The notes below the pieces were generated by a model, which was given only the letters and a program-made list of their open reading frames with translations, searched no databases and was not told where the DNA came from. The translations under genes were made by a program, and so were the position numbers. From Aulostomus chinensis (taxonomy: Eukaryota > Chordata > Actinopteri > Syngnathiformes > Aulostomidae), in the NCBI GenBank assembly GCA_037954235.1, contig JBBMOA010000015.1:3588001-3652000 (forward strand): a stretch of 64,000 nucleotides of DNA, written 5' to 3'. This document shows positions 25,340 to 37,700 of the stretch, one piece after another. The stretch's first letter is position 1, and each line of letters opens with the position of its first letter.

Positions 25340-26440
25340 TTTAATATCAAAATGACGTCTACATGCCCTGAGTTGGTATGATTCCAAATCAAAAATGATT
25401 CAGATTATTTTTTGTCTCCCAAGATTTCAAATGTGTGCAGGAAGATAGATGGTAGCAAGCTGCACCCAAAGGGTCTGGAGGCAGGACAGACCCCAGGCCA
25501 GCCGTCCTGTCAGACCACCGACCATCCTGTCAAACCAACAGGCCAACTTGTTTATTTTGGGTCTGTGGGAAGAAGCTGGAGTTACATCCATAGTTTGAAG
25601 AGGTGGAAAAACTATCTAGAAATGGCTGTCGTCCCATCAGTGAACAGGGGAAAGTAGGAGCTATACTACAACCAGCCACCAGGGGGCCTCTCTACAACAT
25701 GCCTCCGATTCTGTAGGGACCCGCATGAATCACGATTGGACGGGCATGTGATGAAGCGGTCACTGTAGCTACAAGAATATCAACCATATAAAGTTTTAAA
25801 GTTTCAAACTTTGACTAATTTTCTGTACTATATGTTCCTGCGCATCCCTCCTCAGCGACACCTCGTTTTTTTATTTACCAACTGGCCTAAATATTAAACT
25901 TACAAAAATGAGCTTTTTATTATTCCAAGAGTGAAATCAGCCTCCTTAATAGCCATAATTATAGAAAAATGAATGCGGTTACACAGCTTCCATAAAACAC
26001 TGCTGTTAACCTGTCACAAAAACAAACCAGGAAATGTGGCCCGGTCGCAGCTGCCAGCTTGTTTTCCCATTGCCACTAGGAGGATCTGGCTTCACTGTTT
26101 CCGTGGAGACGATGCTGCAGGGTAGAAGAGTGTTTGGCTTCACCAACTCCAGAGGGACACTTACACACCAAGTTTGGTGAAAAAGAAAGGAAAAAATATG
26201 TACTTGTGCACTGAAAATACAAAACAATTTAATATACAACTGTTTAAAACAAACAATGTATAATGTAAAAACAATAGTTACCACAACATCTGGAAACCTG
26301 ATGGTGGACAGTTGGGTTGGCTTGTGAAATATACAGAACGACAGTAGTTTGCCCATTGAAACACATGCATAATCAAGCACGGCTGTACACTTGAACGTTC
26401 ACTGTTAAAAGTTTCTTTTGAGTTGAAAAAAGCTAAAACA
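25340..26440. other. Interval between convergent GEMIN5 and CNOT8 genes
   Basis: About 1.1 kb without a supported gene. It separates the GEMIN5 3' end from the probable CNOT8 3' end. Several minus-strand AATAAA candidates (for instance near 25,874 and 25,915) lie here, so a longer CNOT8 3' untranslated region could extend into it. Confidence 0.5.
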
Positions 26441-26442
26441 TT

Positions 26443-26448
26443 TTTATT
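26443..26448 (-). terminator. Candidate CNOT8 polyadenylation signal
   Basis: AATAAA on the minus strand, about 480 bases beyond the CNOT8 stop codon. A plus-strand A run at 26,498-26,516 (T run in the transcript) lies between stop and signal. Other signals further on cannot be excluded. Confidence 0.4.
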
Positions 26449-26928
26449 TTCATCAAAATTATACACTTTAATTTACAGGCCCTTCCAGCATTCACTTAAA
26501 AAAAAAAAAAAAAAAACTATCCCCGCAACAAGAAGCAAGTCCCGCTGGTGAGAGCGACAGTCCCAACTGAAGAATCTGTCAACATTTGGTCTGAGATCAA
26601 GAGTTTGATACAGGAGCTGGTCCCATGCTGTGAAAGAAGGGGCGACACTAACGCTGTAACAAAACAAAAAGATTTAAAAAGTGTTCTGAATATTTGACCA
26701 CATACTCAGTAAAAGCCACTAAAAAAGAAAAGTTCGGTCTGGTGGAGAGTGAGAGTGGCCGGCTGGGGGAGGATCCACTGTTACCTCCAGGCCCAGGTTA
26801 TAGTCACTCAGGAGGGACGCTGAAACAAATGTGTTGTCTTGTTCAGGGATTGAGGAAGAGGGGAGGGGGTCTCTGCTGGTTGGGTTTTAAAACAAGTGCA
26901 TTTTCCACTTGAAGAGTCGGCCGCTCGG

Positions 26929-29425
26929 TCAGTGCTTGTTGTTTGTCTCCTCCTGGCCCGAGCTGGAGATGCCGTTCTGGGGTTGGCTGGAGCCTGAACC
27001 CAGGCCGTACAATCTCCCACAATACTTGGCATCATCAATGTTGTCTTCGAAGAAAAGCTGAAAAAGATCAGACGGAGGAGTAACTGAACTGCTGTTCTCA
27101 CACGCTTGAAGCCTTTAAGCAGTTCCTGAATGTGATGCAGTTCATAACAACTCATGTCTACATTTAGTTTAAACTTTCAGGAGTTTTTTTCCCTTTTTTT
27201 AACACATGGCTGATCCTCTTCAGTCACATCGAATGAGTCAAAAACCCACAAAACATCTGAACAGAGGCATCGGTCACAAGGGATATTTTTGCGGTGACGG
27301 CTGGAGTGCAGAGAACAATAGAGATATTCACTGAATAGACAAAAAGTTCACTGTATTAGAAGCACTGATGCCACCAATGAGTCCTATTCATCGGTGGAGG
27401 AGCTGCTTCCTATTGTCACATTAGCCTTCACAGTCATGCAGAAACTGTCTTAGTAGTGAAGAAAAGCTGAATAAAACCCCCAAAATGTTCTATGGCAGAT
27501 CAGCTGTGGTCCCACAACGAGGAGTGTGTATTTGTACCTCTTTCATCCTGAAGAAGGCCATACCGGTGAGCAGCGAGTCGGACCCAGCCTGATGCTGCCG
27601 TCCAATCCTCTTCAGCTCCAACTGGTCAGCCACTTCCTGTAACCCGCCCTGACAGCAACCAACACAAACATGTACTTTGAGTCTGAATCTGAAGCGCCTT
27701 CAGCTGCTGATCAGGTACAAACGGATTCTTTTTGTTGTGGACTGGCAGTCTTGTTTGTTTGCTGGCTGCAGGAGTTGATTTGGTGGCAAATCTTCTCTCT
27801 CCAGACTTACTTGGACAGCCTTTTGTTCCTTATAGAATCACATGGTTTTGAGGATGCGCCAGCATCGACTACCTCCGCAGTTACAGAAGACTCACATACC
27901 TTGAGGTTCTTGCAGCTCTTCATGAGGTACTTGACATCGTAGATAGCAGGGAAGAACAGGTTGAGGATCTGGAAGAAGTCGTGTTCTTCCTCGGGAAGCC
28001 GTGCGTCCGTTAGGAGCTTCACCAAGTAGCCAAAGTCATAGCCGCTGAGAGATAAAGCAGATCACGGTTGGAATGGTTGGAACAATGTTACCAGCATCAG
28101 ACTCCAAGCCGGCACCATGGCTGAAAGATGTTTTAACATATTCAATTCCAGTCATTTCGAAAACAGTGTCAAGTGGTTGCACACAAAGGTTTCACACTGA
28201 GCTATAATCCAACTGCAGTAAATTCAGATTCATTTTAATCTTCAGCAAAACTCCATCAATAATGGCCTGAAAAGGGCTTGTACGGAACATGTGAAGTGAA
28301 CCTTTAAGTTGTAACACAGGAACGGCAACTGCATAACATAACACAATAAAAAAAAACAAGATTTGTCGACATCTGGAGTAGCATTCATGGTGCAAGTAAG
28401 CTTCATCAGAACAGCCGACCACCCCACCTGTGGAACGAGAGCCACTTGACGTTCTCACACAGCACCAGACCAGACGTCATGAGCAGCTCAGCGAAGTAAA
28501 GCGTGTCGATTCCCTCTTCTTCATGTTTTTTAAACTGGAGGCCAGAGTTCTGGAGCAGGTCTATGGAGTCCTGCGAGTACATGTCTTCTCTGTGAGGAGG
28601 GAAGAGCAGACAGTCAGGCGGTGCTACGATCCCAGACACGTCTGAGGTGACGAGGATTCTAAACTCTGGCTGTTAGAACAATACACCAAAAAACAGAACT
28701 GAAGGCAAAAACAAACACAAGTTTTCATCAGGTTTCATTTTTTGAGATGTAATAGGTGCTTGAAACACAGCTGATTTAAACTGCTGCAATGAATCTGTAA
28801 CAGAGACAGAGGCACCCGACCAACTGCTCTGGTGTAAAACCTACGTGAGGTTGAACTTGAAGTTGAACTGCCACGTCGTCGTGCCGGGGGGATAGTCGCC
28901 GTCCTCGTTCATGAAGGTGAGCCCGAGCTGGATGATCTTCAGGAGGTCGACGTTACACCTGAGCAGCTGGTACTGATAGTCCACTGTGCTGCGAAACTCA
29001 CCAATCGGTCGTACAACCACTCCAGGAAATTCTGTGTCCTAGTGAAAGACATTCAGAGACACACACTGATGACCCGTGCTGAGTGTTTGTGCACTGGTCA
29101 TCAGTGTGTGATGGCAGCCCCTCAAGCACTGCACCCCTCTGTTAGGACTTCAGGCCTTTTGTCCGTGAGTGCCTAACCTTTACCTGTGTAAGTTGACACT
29201 GCTCACTGAAGACAGCGAGGACAGTTAAAGTAAGTAGCTGTATACAATAACTCCCATGGAAACTAATGCAGGTATTATATGCTCCCCCTCCCCCCGCCAC
29301 CCTCTTACCATGGCAATGTAGTTATAGCTTTGAATAATCTGCCGGATCTTCCTCATTTCCTCCTCCACGTTGCTGGCCCAGACTTCACAGATTATCTGAC
29401 TGGAATCTGTAAGTGCGGCTGGCAT
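26929..29425 (-). CDS. cnot8: CCR4-NOT transcription complex subunit 8 (CAF1-type deadenylase)
   Basis: A 3'-5' exoribonuclease that shortens mRNA poly(A) tails within the CCR4-NOT complex, in the cytoplasm and nucleus. Six coding exons join in phase on the minus strand: 29425-29309, 29038-28845, 28589-28428, 28044-27900, 27648-27538, 27057-26929. The product is 285 residues (human CNOT8 292, CNOT7 285). All DEDD-family catalytic residues are present: Asp40 and Glu42 in DTEFPG, Asp161 in GYDFGY, His225 and Asp230 in QHQAGSDSLL. I call it CNOT8 rather than its paralogue CNOT7 from the N-terminus (MPAALTDSSQIICEVWASN), LPEEEHDFFQILNLFFP and the GEMIN5/MRPL22 neighbourhood; the short Ser/Gln-rich C-terminus is intermediate. 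Start: only in-frame ATG matching the family N-terminus. A probable untranslated first exon ends at 30,927. Confidence 0.95.
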
Positions 29426-30926
29426 GTTGGCAGGTCACGAAAGCTGCTAAAACCCCAACGATCCTGCTTGGTAGGGGGTAGAAACGGAGGCCGGGTGATG
29501 AGGAAACAAGTCTGGGAGGGGAGAAGGCAGTCAGTGAACATCGCATCAGGAGGAGAGAGGATGAATAAGGATGAGTAGGGGCAGTGGTGTAATGACACTA
29601 CTGCTGACATTTAATCTGTCTTTAAGGTCTCCTTAAAGTTTACAAAACTTTCCCATTTTATTTACTGATTTCAGTGTGTCTTTTAAGAAGCGGCATGTGG
29701 GATTACCATGGATGTTTTGGCAGAACATGAATATTCATACTCATTTTTGTGCATTTTCATTCGCTTAAGCTGAGCCCTTGATAACCACAATGGACACTAC
29801 ACTCCTCAAATTAGACTTTTTCTTCATTCTTTTTTTTTAATGAGAAATGGGTGACTGGAAATGATTAATCATTGATACTGACTGAAATTTAACATTTTGG
29901 GGTGTTACATTTTCAGTTATACTCTAAAGCCTTATTACAAGTGTGAATTTAAAGTAAAAAAAAATCATACTTTTAACCATTTGTTAATCTTGTAGTGTAT
30001 TCATTTGATACACATCACATTGTGTCAACACCACAACCCAACACTATGTATTCAGTCTTCATATTTAAGGAAAACTGTGTTTAATGTACAGAGATATAAG
30101 AGTAGACAGCACTTTTTTACACGCATTGCACTTTATATCCATTAGTCTGACACTGTATTCAGTGGAAATCAAAATATAACCAGTCAAAAAAATACCTTGC
30201 AATGTTTCTGTATTTCCAAATATTAAAGTCACACAAAGATCAACTGGAGATTTTCCAGCAGACTTTTGAACGCAGTACACGCAGGCCAGTTATGATGGAT
30301 CAACTTGCACTCAGATGCCAGCTTATTGAGTGCTCCTCTGAACACAAGTGCCGTCTCCCCCCGCAGTCCCAGCACGAATCCCACGCCACACATTACGCTG
30401 TGCAGCGGTGCATTGTAGTCAACTATACAGGTGTTTAATATTTAAACAAAGCATCCAAGCTACCTACTTTTTCCTGAATCTCTAAGTTTTAAAGTTAAAG
30501 CTTGGATTTATCATGTCACCATTTTCATTAACATGTATAAAGTTAACATTTGTTTACACTGTGGCGCAAGCTAACTTTGCTCATATTTATGAAATGTATC
30601 GTTCCGCTTTAAACGACGAGCGTATCTGAGAGACTTTCTGAACAACTACTGATGTCAAACATATCAACAGATTCCGGGGACTACACATATTTGAAAGAAT
30701 TCAGTAACAACGAGGCTGCCAGAGGCTGAGATCTAGCTGAGTGGTTAGCATGAACAGCCAGCGTTTAACCTCGCAATACCCAGAATTTACACATCACGGC
30801 AGCAAATAAAACACCGGAAAAAGGGTATGACTATCCACCTGACAAAACCCCACAAAAAACAGTCCACTAGTCTGGAACTGGTACCGTTAATGTGTAAAGC
30901 ACGAGTATAAACAAAAATGATTTTAC

Positions 30927-30990
30927 CTCCGAATTTCCGCGACGTAAACTATCAAGCTAGTTCGTTGAGCTTCGGGCTTCTTCTTCTTCT
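30927..30990 (-). other. cnot8: Probable untranslated first exon of CNOT8
   Basis: A good donor (cggag|gtaaaat, read on the minus strand) ends an exon at 30,927, and an acceptor-like ttttag/gcag lies just before the coding ATG at 29,425. Together they suggest a non-coding leader exon separated from the first coding exon by about 1.5 kb. The upstream limit is a guess. Confidence 0.4.
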
Positions 30991-31004
30991 TCTTCTTCTT
31001 CTTC
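30977..31004. repeat. (CTT)9 trinucleotide repeat in the CNOT8/SYCE2 promoter
   Basis: Nine CTT units and a trailing C between the predicted leader exons of CNOT8 and SYCE2. On the CNOT8 strand it reads GAA/AAG. Placement in a short divergent promoter makes length variation potentially functional, which is inference. Confidence 0.9.
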
Positions 31005-31009
31005 GCCTG

Positions 31010-31194
31010 TTTCTCCTTCAGTGTTTATTGGTAGATTGCAAACAGTTGGTACATTTGTGTACTGCCACCTGCTGTATGGGAGTGCACACACATCCACATC
31101 CTCCTTCGAGCTTTATGGCGGTTGGCATCCAAGGTGTTGAATCACCGCGATCTCCAGGCCCCCATCGATTCCCAACGGAACTGAAGGATAACAG
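31010..31194 (+). other. syce2: Probable untranslated first exon of SYCE2, containing an upstream ORF
   Basis: A strong donor (aacag|gtgagt) ends this exon at 31,194. The next exon begins at 32,207 after ttaaag and carries the SYCE2 start codon. ATGs at 31,075 and 31,115 in one frame stay open through the splice junction and stop at 32,244-32,246, overlapping the SYCE2 ATG. The 5' limit is unknown. Confidence 0.45.
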
Positions 31195-32232
31195 GTGAGT
31201 TTCATTTGTATTCTTATAATATTATTAAAAAAAAGAGTTATAGGTTGATTGGTTCAGTTCAGTGGTGGATTGTTAAAGTATTTACATTATAAATTTAAAT
31301 AACAAAAAGAAAATATTGTTTCTTTTGTTCTAATGTATTAATTTGACAACGGCATATTTGTGTCTTTTGAGAGGTTTAAAAAAAAATCAATTTATTTGCC
31401 AGCTTTTAACACAATAGGACTTGATACCAATGCTACTGCGGCATAAAAATATTGCGTACCAGAAATAGTCTGATGTAAATTACATTAATAAATTCATAAA
31501 AACTTAAGGGATCATTTTCATTTATATATTTAGGTATTTTTTACCGCTATACTTTAATTTACGTTTAAAAACCGACGTGTCAGATTTTTACTAAGTTAAT
31601 TTAATGTGTGATTCTTCATTCATCCCTAAAGGCAAGACCTTAATACCACCCAACAGATTATTTTCGTCCTCATCACAAAGGATGACTAAATTCTAAATGT
31701 CAGGATTAAATATAAAATAATATAACATTATAAATGCAGTTTACTGTCTTTTTTGTATGTAACGACGGGAAATTTACAGAAAAAGACCTCGGTAACCACA
31801 ACGAAGTAACTTAAGCTAACAAGCGACAATTCGTTAGCATTTCGCTGTAGTCTGCCGGTAGAAGTGATAATTTCCTCATTCATTAACGTAGCTCCACTTA
31901 AATAACAGTGCATTTTTTGTAGTATATTAAGTAATTGTACATCGTAGATCTTTAATTAATGTTTTTGACAAGGTGGGTGTTTGCTAGGTTTCTATGACGA
32001 GTCTTAAGCTAAAGTTAGCATGTAACTAACGGGCGTGTGAATCCGTTAGCTATCGGTGCAGTTGAGGGCTGTAAACTGAAGGGATGCAGGTATACAGTCT
32101 TGTCTACATATGAGACACGTTTACTATGTTTGAAGTAATATACGACATTTTCAGTAATATTAGGTTACATTTCTATTTGTTGTTGTTTTTTTTTATCCCA
32201 TTAAAGATATAGCTTTGCCGTGAGGTACAGAA

Positions 32233-34079
32233 ATGGAGAGCCTTGACAACCAAGCGGTCGCCCTCAGCCCGAGGATGCATGCTAAGGATCCAAAAATGGT
32301 AAAATAAAACGGAAAACCTGAAACTTCCCTGCTATTGTAAAACTGTGAACACAAGACATCAGATTGTTTGGGGGAACTGAACACTGAGTTCATTTCCAGG
32401 TTCACTATGAGCAGATTTCTTGCAGATGGTTGATCAAAAAAAAAAAGAAAAACTAAAAAAAAAACTGCAATTCAAAACGATGCAATTTTCATGCTTGGAA
32501 AACAATTTTGAAAAATAAAATTAATAACAAAAAAAAATCTACATTTTTAAAAATAAATCATTGAGATTTGTTTCACAAATTCCTGCATATGAATGAACAC
32601 GGGGTTCAGTTCACCTCCATGTTTGGATGTTTGGTCATGGATTGCATGTTTATTCGTCACGTGTAATCTGATCTAGCTGAGAGTGCGGCCGTGAACATTT
32701 TCCTGCGTACATCGGTAAAAATGTTGACGAACCCTGATAGATTTCCAAGTACACGACGTACTGCACATACTTCCTCTTACTGTGAGAGAATGTGATGATG
32801 GAAGACTTCATCATTCTCCTTGGCAGGTAGAGCCGGAGGAGCCAGGCCAGTTGTCCTCTGGAGGGAAGCCCGCCAGCACAGGCCTGACAGCGAATCAAGA
32901 GCGGAGCCCCAGGTCTCCTCACCCACTCACTTCCATCCATTCACACTTAACAACTGTCCGGTTGATGTGTAAATCCGTCTGTCCATCAATGTCCACTGCA
33001 GCGCAGCCATAGATGACATCAGTAAGAGACTGCAGGAGCTGGTGGAGAAGATCAACATCAGACGCACCACTGACCTGAAAACGATTGACGATTTTCAGGA
33101 GATGCTCGTGGAGAAGGTAGCCACTTGCGCATCTCAGCACGAGCAGCTTTGTAGTCGGCGTGTTTGTACTTGCAGGGCTGCCCGACCACGGACTGACCGA
33201 GTCAGCTCAATAGTGAGTTTTCCCATGAGTGACTGTTGCCTGTTCAGTTTTTTGTTGTTACTTCCATCGAGAAGGTAACAGGAGGAGGTAGGTGGTGTTT
33301 AGCTGTCACCTAACAGCAAGAAGAAAATGTTTTAGTTTACATTTTAATGTACCCTCAACTTGGGTCAGAAACGTCTGAAGCTCTCTGAGGTTGTTCTGGT
33401 TTATTTCATCCATCCATCTGTTTTATACATCTTATCCTGTTAAGGGTTGCAGGCAAGAGGCAGGGTTCACCCTGGACGGGTCACCAGTCCATCTCAGGGC
33501 CAACATATACAGACAACCATTCACACTCAGCCACACCTACAGTCAATTTAGAGTCTGGATTAACCTGGTCCCCTCTTGATGTCTTTGGACTGTGGGAGGA
33601 AGCCGGAGTACCGGAGAGAACCCACGCAGGAACAGGGAGAACATGCAGACTCACACAGAAAGACCCCGTGCCTGGGCTGGGACTCGAACCCTGAACCTTC
33701 TTGCTGTGAGGTGACAGTGCTGACCACTGCACCACCGTACCACCCTCCTTGAAACCAGCTGACCATAAAAAAAAGACTTAACCGACAAAGACTTTTCTCA
33801 TCAACTAACATTGACACATCCAGCAGGGGGGGCAGCCCTGGCATGTGAAAAAGGTCTGTTCAAAGAAGCTTGGCTGTAACACCTCATCTCCTCCCCAAGG
33901 TGACAGAGATGTGCCAGCAGATTAGGGAGCACATATACTCCATCTACGAAAGGAACAGCAGCCAGATGCAGGTGCAGCTGCAGCAGATGACAGAGATGCT
34001 GGACAGCTGCACTTCGCTCAACAACGAACTACTCGAGGCCAACCAGGCGCTGGCAAGCCTCAGAGGAGACAGCCATTAG
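32233..34079 (+). CDS. syce2: Synaptonemal complex central element protein 2 (SYCE2)
   Basis: A meiotic chromosome-axis protein. With TEX12 it forms fibres of the synaptonemal complex central element and is needed for synapsis. Four coding exons join in phase: 32233-32298, 32827-32912, 33002-33116, 33900-34079, giving 148 residues (human 218, with a longer C-terminal tail). Residues 1-50 are low-complexity and poorly conserved. Residues about 52-145 are a helical coiled coil that aligns with the human core: KRLQELVEKIN with human KRAQELIENIN, then REHIYSIYERNSSQMQVQLQ with human EERIYQIYNDHNKIIQEKLQ. Start: the ATG in exon 2 (gaaATGGag); the frame running from exon 1 is closed by a stop. The last acceptor is an AAG site. 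A SINE sits in intron 3. It is divergent from CNOT8 and convergent with FAM114A2. The family call is firm; the non-conserved N-terminal exons are less certain. Confidence 0.85.
33407..33746 (-). mobile_element. Near full-length tRNA-derived SINE in SYCE2 intron 3
   Basis: Minus-strand copy of the DANA/mermaid-like (HE1/V-SINE type) superfamily. The tRNA-like head is at the right: an A-box-like TGGTGCAGTGGT (about 33,722-33,733) and a B box GGTTCGAGTCC (about 33,680-33,690) when read on the minus strand. The body includes the 'ggactgtgggaggaagccgg' block read on plus, and the tail ends in cttatcctgttaa and CATC units. No target duplication is evident. Confidence 0.85.
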
Positions 34080-34494
34080 CCACTACTCAGCATGTTTCTT
34101 GTTCTCACACATGTTGTTCATGTTAGGTCTCACAGCTCTGAGGTTGTCCACAGAGATGTAATCTGAATATGGAGAATGTCTAAAGATGCCCAGTGTTTGA
34201 TTTGTGTACAAAGAAGTGAGTAAAAACAATGTCAGACCAAAAGAGGTTCATGGAGCAGAGTTGGAAGCATGTTTGCCACAAACTGAAATGGCTGGCTGGT
34301 TGAGTCTGCCACAATTTAAAACCATACAATGGCCTGATGGCCACAGAGACATGAATTACACAGAAAAACCATTCTAACTGAGCCCCAGAAGCAGAACTGA
34401 CAATTACAAGTCAGTGTGCTGTTAGAATCAACAGAGGAACGACAGGTTGCCCTCCCTTCATCAAAAAACCACAGTCCATAAATGGTATTTAACA

Positions 34495-34500
34495 AATAAA
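34495..34500 (+). terminator. Candidate SYCE2 polyadenylation signal
   Basis: AATAAA on the plus strand 416 bases after the SYCE2 stop codon and 201 bases from the FAM114A2 stop codon on the other strand. If both are used, the two 3' untranslated regions probably overlap. Confidence 0.45.
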
Positions 34501-34612
34501 CACGCATTTTAAAAAGTTTAACACTGTTTGACAGACACACACTTTCCCGAAGGCATGACACTGATTTTGTCCTGAGCTGAGAACCAGACAGACTAAAAGC
34601 TGATGGAGGTGA

Positions 34613-34628
34613 TTTTTTTTTTTTTTTT
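34613..34628. repeat. T homopolymer in the SYCE2/FAM114A2 3' interval
   Basis: Sixteen consecutive T on the plus strand, about 75 bases beyond the FAM114A2 stop codon, so the FAM114A2 transcript would carry an internal A run. Confidence 0.85.
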
Positions 34629-34700
34629 CCTAAAATTGACGCATCAGTTCTCAGTCCCAGCCTTGTGGCAGCGGTGGAGGTCAGAGGTGACATCAGCTGC

Positions 34701-37700
34701 TCACTGCTCGGACGATCCAGCTCTCCTCTGGATGTGGGAGATCTCCAGTATGGGCATCAGGAGCTGGAACGCATCCTGGATGTAAGATGCACTGTTGGAC
34801 GCCTGCGAGGGAAGACCATTCATCACACGTGTCAAAACGAGGCGCGCGGCATGATATTCCTGTTCTGAAATAGCCACATTAGCCACAATAGCCTGTAAAG
34901 CTGTGAAATATAATTCGACCCCAACAAGTTGCTTTCAACTTTCAGAAGCCTTTCCTTCAATGTGAAAGTCAGTAACACTTCCAGCCCTGCTTCCTCTTTC
35001 TGTTTGACATCCAAAGTCTTTTACCGTGCAGACGTTCTGAATCAGAATTGAAGAGTGGGCATGTACCATCTCCATGGTTCACTCTTCCATGGTAAGAACA
35101 TTGATGCTCCTATTGTTTACATTTGCTGATAGAAAGTTAAAAAAAAAACAAAACAACAACAACTGCACAGCAAATTTGCATTCGTGTGTGCTTGGGTCCG
35201 TGCTCTCTCCCCACCTCTTATTTTACAGTGGAATAGTTTAGCACGTACTTCCACCCCCAAGAAATCTCTCCATACAAGTCAAACAATATCTGGTGGTAGA
35301 AACCACCAACACGTAGCCGGCCTGGTTTGTTTGGCAGCAAACAGCCAAGTCCAACTGTGAGATGACTCAGAAACATTGGAAAGATGCAACTGTGTGAAAC
35401 AGAAAGTGGTCATATGATATGGTAATATCTAGAATGTGGTAAAATGACACCGACCTCTAAAAAGACTCCGGTTATCAGCGGGTTGAGGATGTCGCCCTTC
35501 TCGTTTGACTGTAAAACAAGACATGACCATCAAATTTGACACGAGAGATGAACAAGCGGCAGGGAAGGTGCGTCAACACACCTGCAGCTTTCAAACTGAA
35601 CATCTGATTAGTTTGACATTGGAGGAAGAAAAGTGTGAGTGGAAACAAACGGAGGGATGAACTGTTTTGTAGATGATGTCATATTACAGCAGACATTAGT
35701 GCTTCTCTATTATAATGCCAGTGACAGCAGAGCTCAGTCATAAAAACGTCTGTGTTCCATAATATTTTCGACTCAGGAGCGTCAGACTTACCCCTGCTGT
35801 TGTTAGGCAGTGGGTGAACTTCTTGGAGAGCAGTGAGATTTCTTTACACAGAATAACTGTTAATCTGAGAACAGACAGCCAGAGCCACTCAGACATTTAC
35901 CGTAGCCACGGTTTCTACTAGGAATCTTCGGTGACTCTGCACGTGTTCTTACTGGGACAGGACGCTGGCCTCCGTGCTGCCGTTGGAGAAGAGGATCATC
36001 TCAGCCAGTTTGTGGAAAAGCTCGATGGATCTGGCCGTCAGCTCTGCCAGACTCCTGATGGCTGCGGCGTGGACCTCCTGACAAGACTGAAACACAGGCA
36101 GAGCGATGGACGGGCGTCAATCTCAGGCAGACAGAAAAAGACTGTCACCATTTAACACGGTGGATTTTGAGATCCCACTGGGTGTTGTGAAACCACAGAA
36201 GCCAACTACAAAGCCACACTATACCCGTTAATTCACGACAACACAAAGTAAAGAGAAGCTCGTTGTGTATCCTCTACCCACGAGTCACCAACCCATCCCT
36301 GCTCTCCATGAAGCCATGTTAAGATGCATTAAAGATTTTGTTAAACTCCAATACAGTGTGACAGGAAGTGAACGTTTCAGATGAAAGCAAACGGAGCATT
36401 CTATCGTTTTTAACAACTGAATATAGAACAGATGGGTCGTTTATGATTGTGTGCAAGTCAGTAAAACAAGATTTGCCACAGGACGTTGGTGCCAGTGACC
36501 AAAAACAACAGGAGCCCAGTTTCAAATGGAGTGAAAACATCAGTCCAGTCTCACTGGATTGGGAAGAAGACTTGCGTCACAGAATGATATAAATGGTGAA
36601 GGACTGATCTTTACAGACATGAAGAATCTTTTCTGCCAGTATAACCAGTCATGTAACTGTATTTTACTCCTTATGTTTGTCTCCAGCAGAATCTGCTCAT
36701 TGTGTGTATACACACGTACAGGGAATTTAACTCAGCACCCACAACTCTAAACAGCTAAAACAATGACAAAAGGTTGGACATAAGTGAACAAATGTTTAGA
36801 TTTACTATAAGCAGTTAGATGTACATTATAGTATGAGAGTTGAATTTAAACTTCTTGTCCACGCAGATGAAACCTGCTTCACAAGCTAATGCTCATTGAC
36901 TTGGTTGGAAGCGACTGCACAGGGCAGCACTAGGCTTTCCAACATGACCTGAAAAATGAGTTTAAAACGTTCGGACCAGAGGCCGAGCCTGGAATCATGA
37001 ACACCGATGGCGCTAACGTCAGCCTACCTCCACGGAGACCGACGTCCGACTGCCGTCCTCGCTCTCCTCCGCCTCCTTCCCTGGTTTGGTCATATCACTG
37101 ATCTGGCTGCAGGTGTTCTTACAGGCCTGGTGGAGGTCAAAGGTCATTTACTATCAAAATCACAGCCACCGCATCCACACTGTCCCGTCCCGTTTCCCAG
37201 GTGGGTCACCACCAGTTTGGAATTGGTAATATTTTAATCATGAGAGCCCTTAACTCTGCTTCTTGCATACTGATTCCCAAACAAATTTCTGTGTGGAAAA
37301 ATGTTGGCCTGTGACTGCTTTTTCACTCCGCCATGACTTTGACAAAATCGTTTGGCGGTGTGCAAGTGCAACTGTCAGACAAACATGCTGGCATCAACAA
37401 CAGGAACCAATATGCTAAGATGTGTAGAACCGGTTCTCAGTTCCCATCCCTGCAGGAGTGAAGGCAAATAATATGCACAGGAGCGCCGTAATCTAGGGCT
37501 GTAACCAAATCACAGCCAGAATTTTTGACTTGTAGTCGCCACGTACATGCAGTTGAACTACCTCACATTTTCTGAAAACCACTTGCAGCAAATCTCGTGC
37601 TCTGCCACTAAAGAGACATCTAACTTAGCCTGCGTACCCACTCACTAGCATCCAGGTCAGCCCTCATAGTCCACAGCCAAACAGCTGCATTGTCAAATTG

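Noticed and set aside
26498..26516. A-homopolymer suggesting a processed pseudogene
   Set aside because: No upstream sequence resembling a reverse-transcribed gene and no flanking direct repeat; it lies within the probable CNOT8 3' untranslated region.
30917..31198. A 93-codon plus-strand frame at the CNOT8/SYCE2 boundary
   Set aside because: Partly a CTT repeat and not homologous to a known protein. Its 3' part is better explained as SYCE2 leader sequence containing an upstream ORF.
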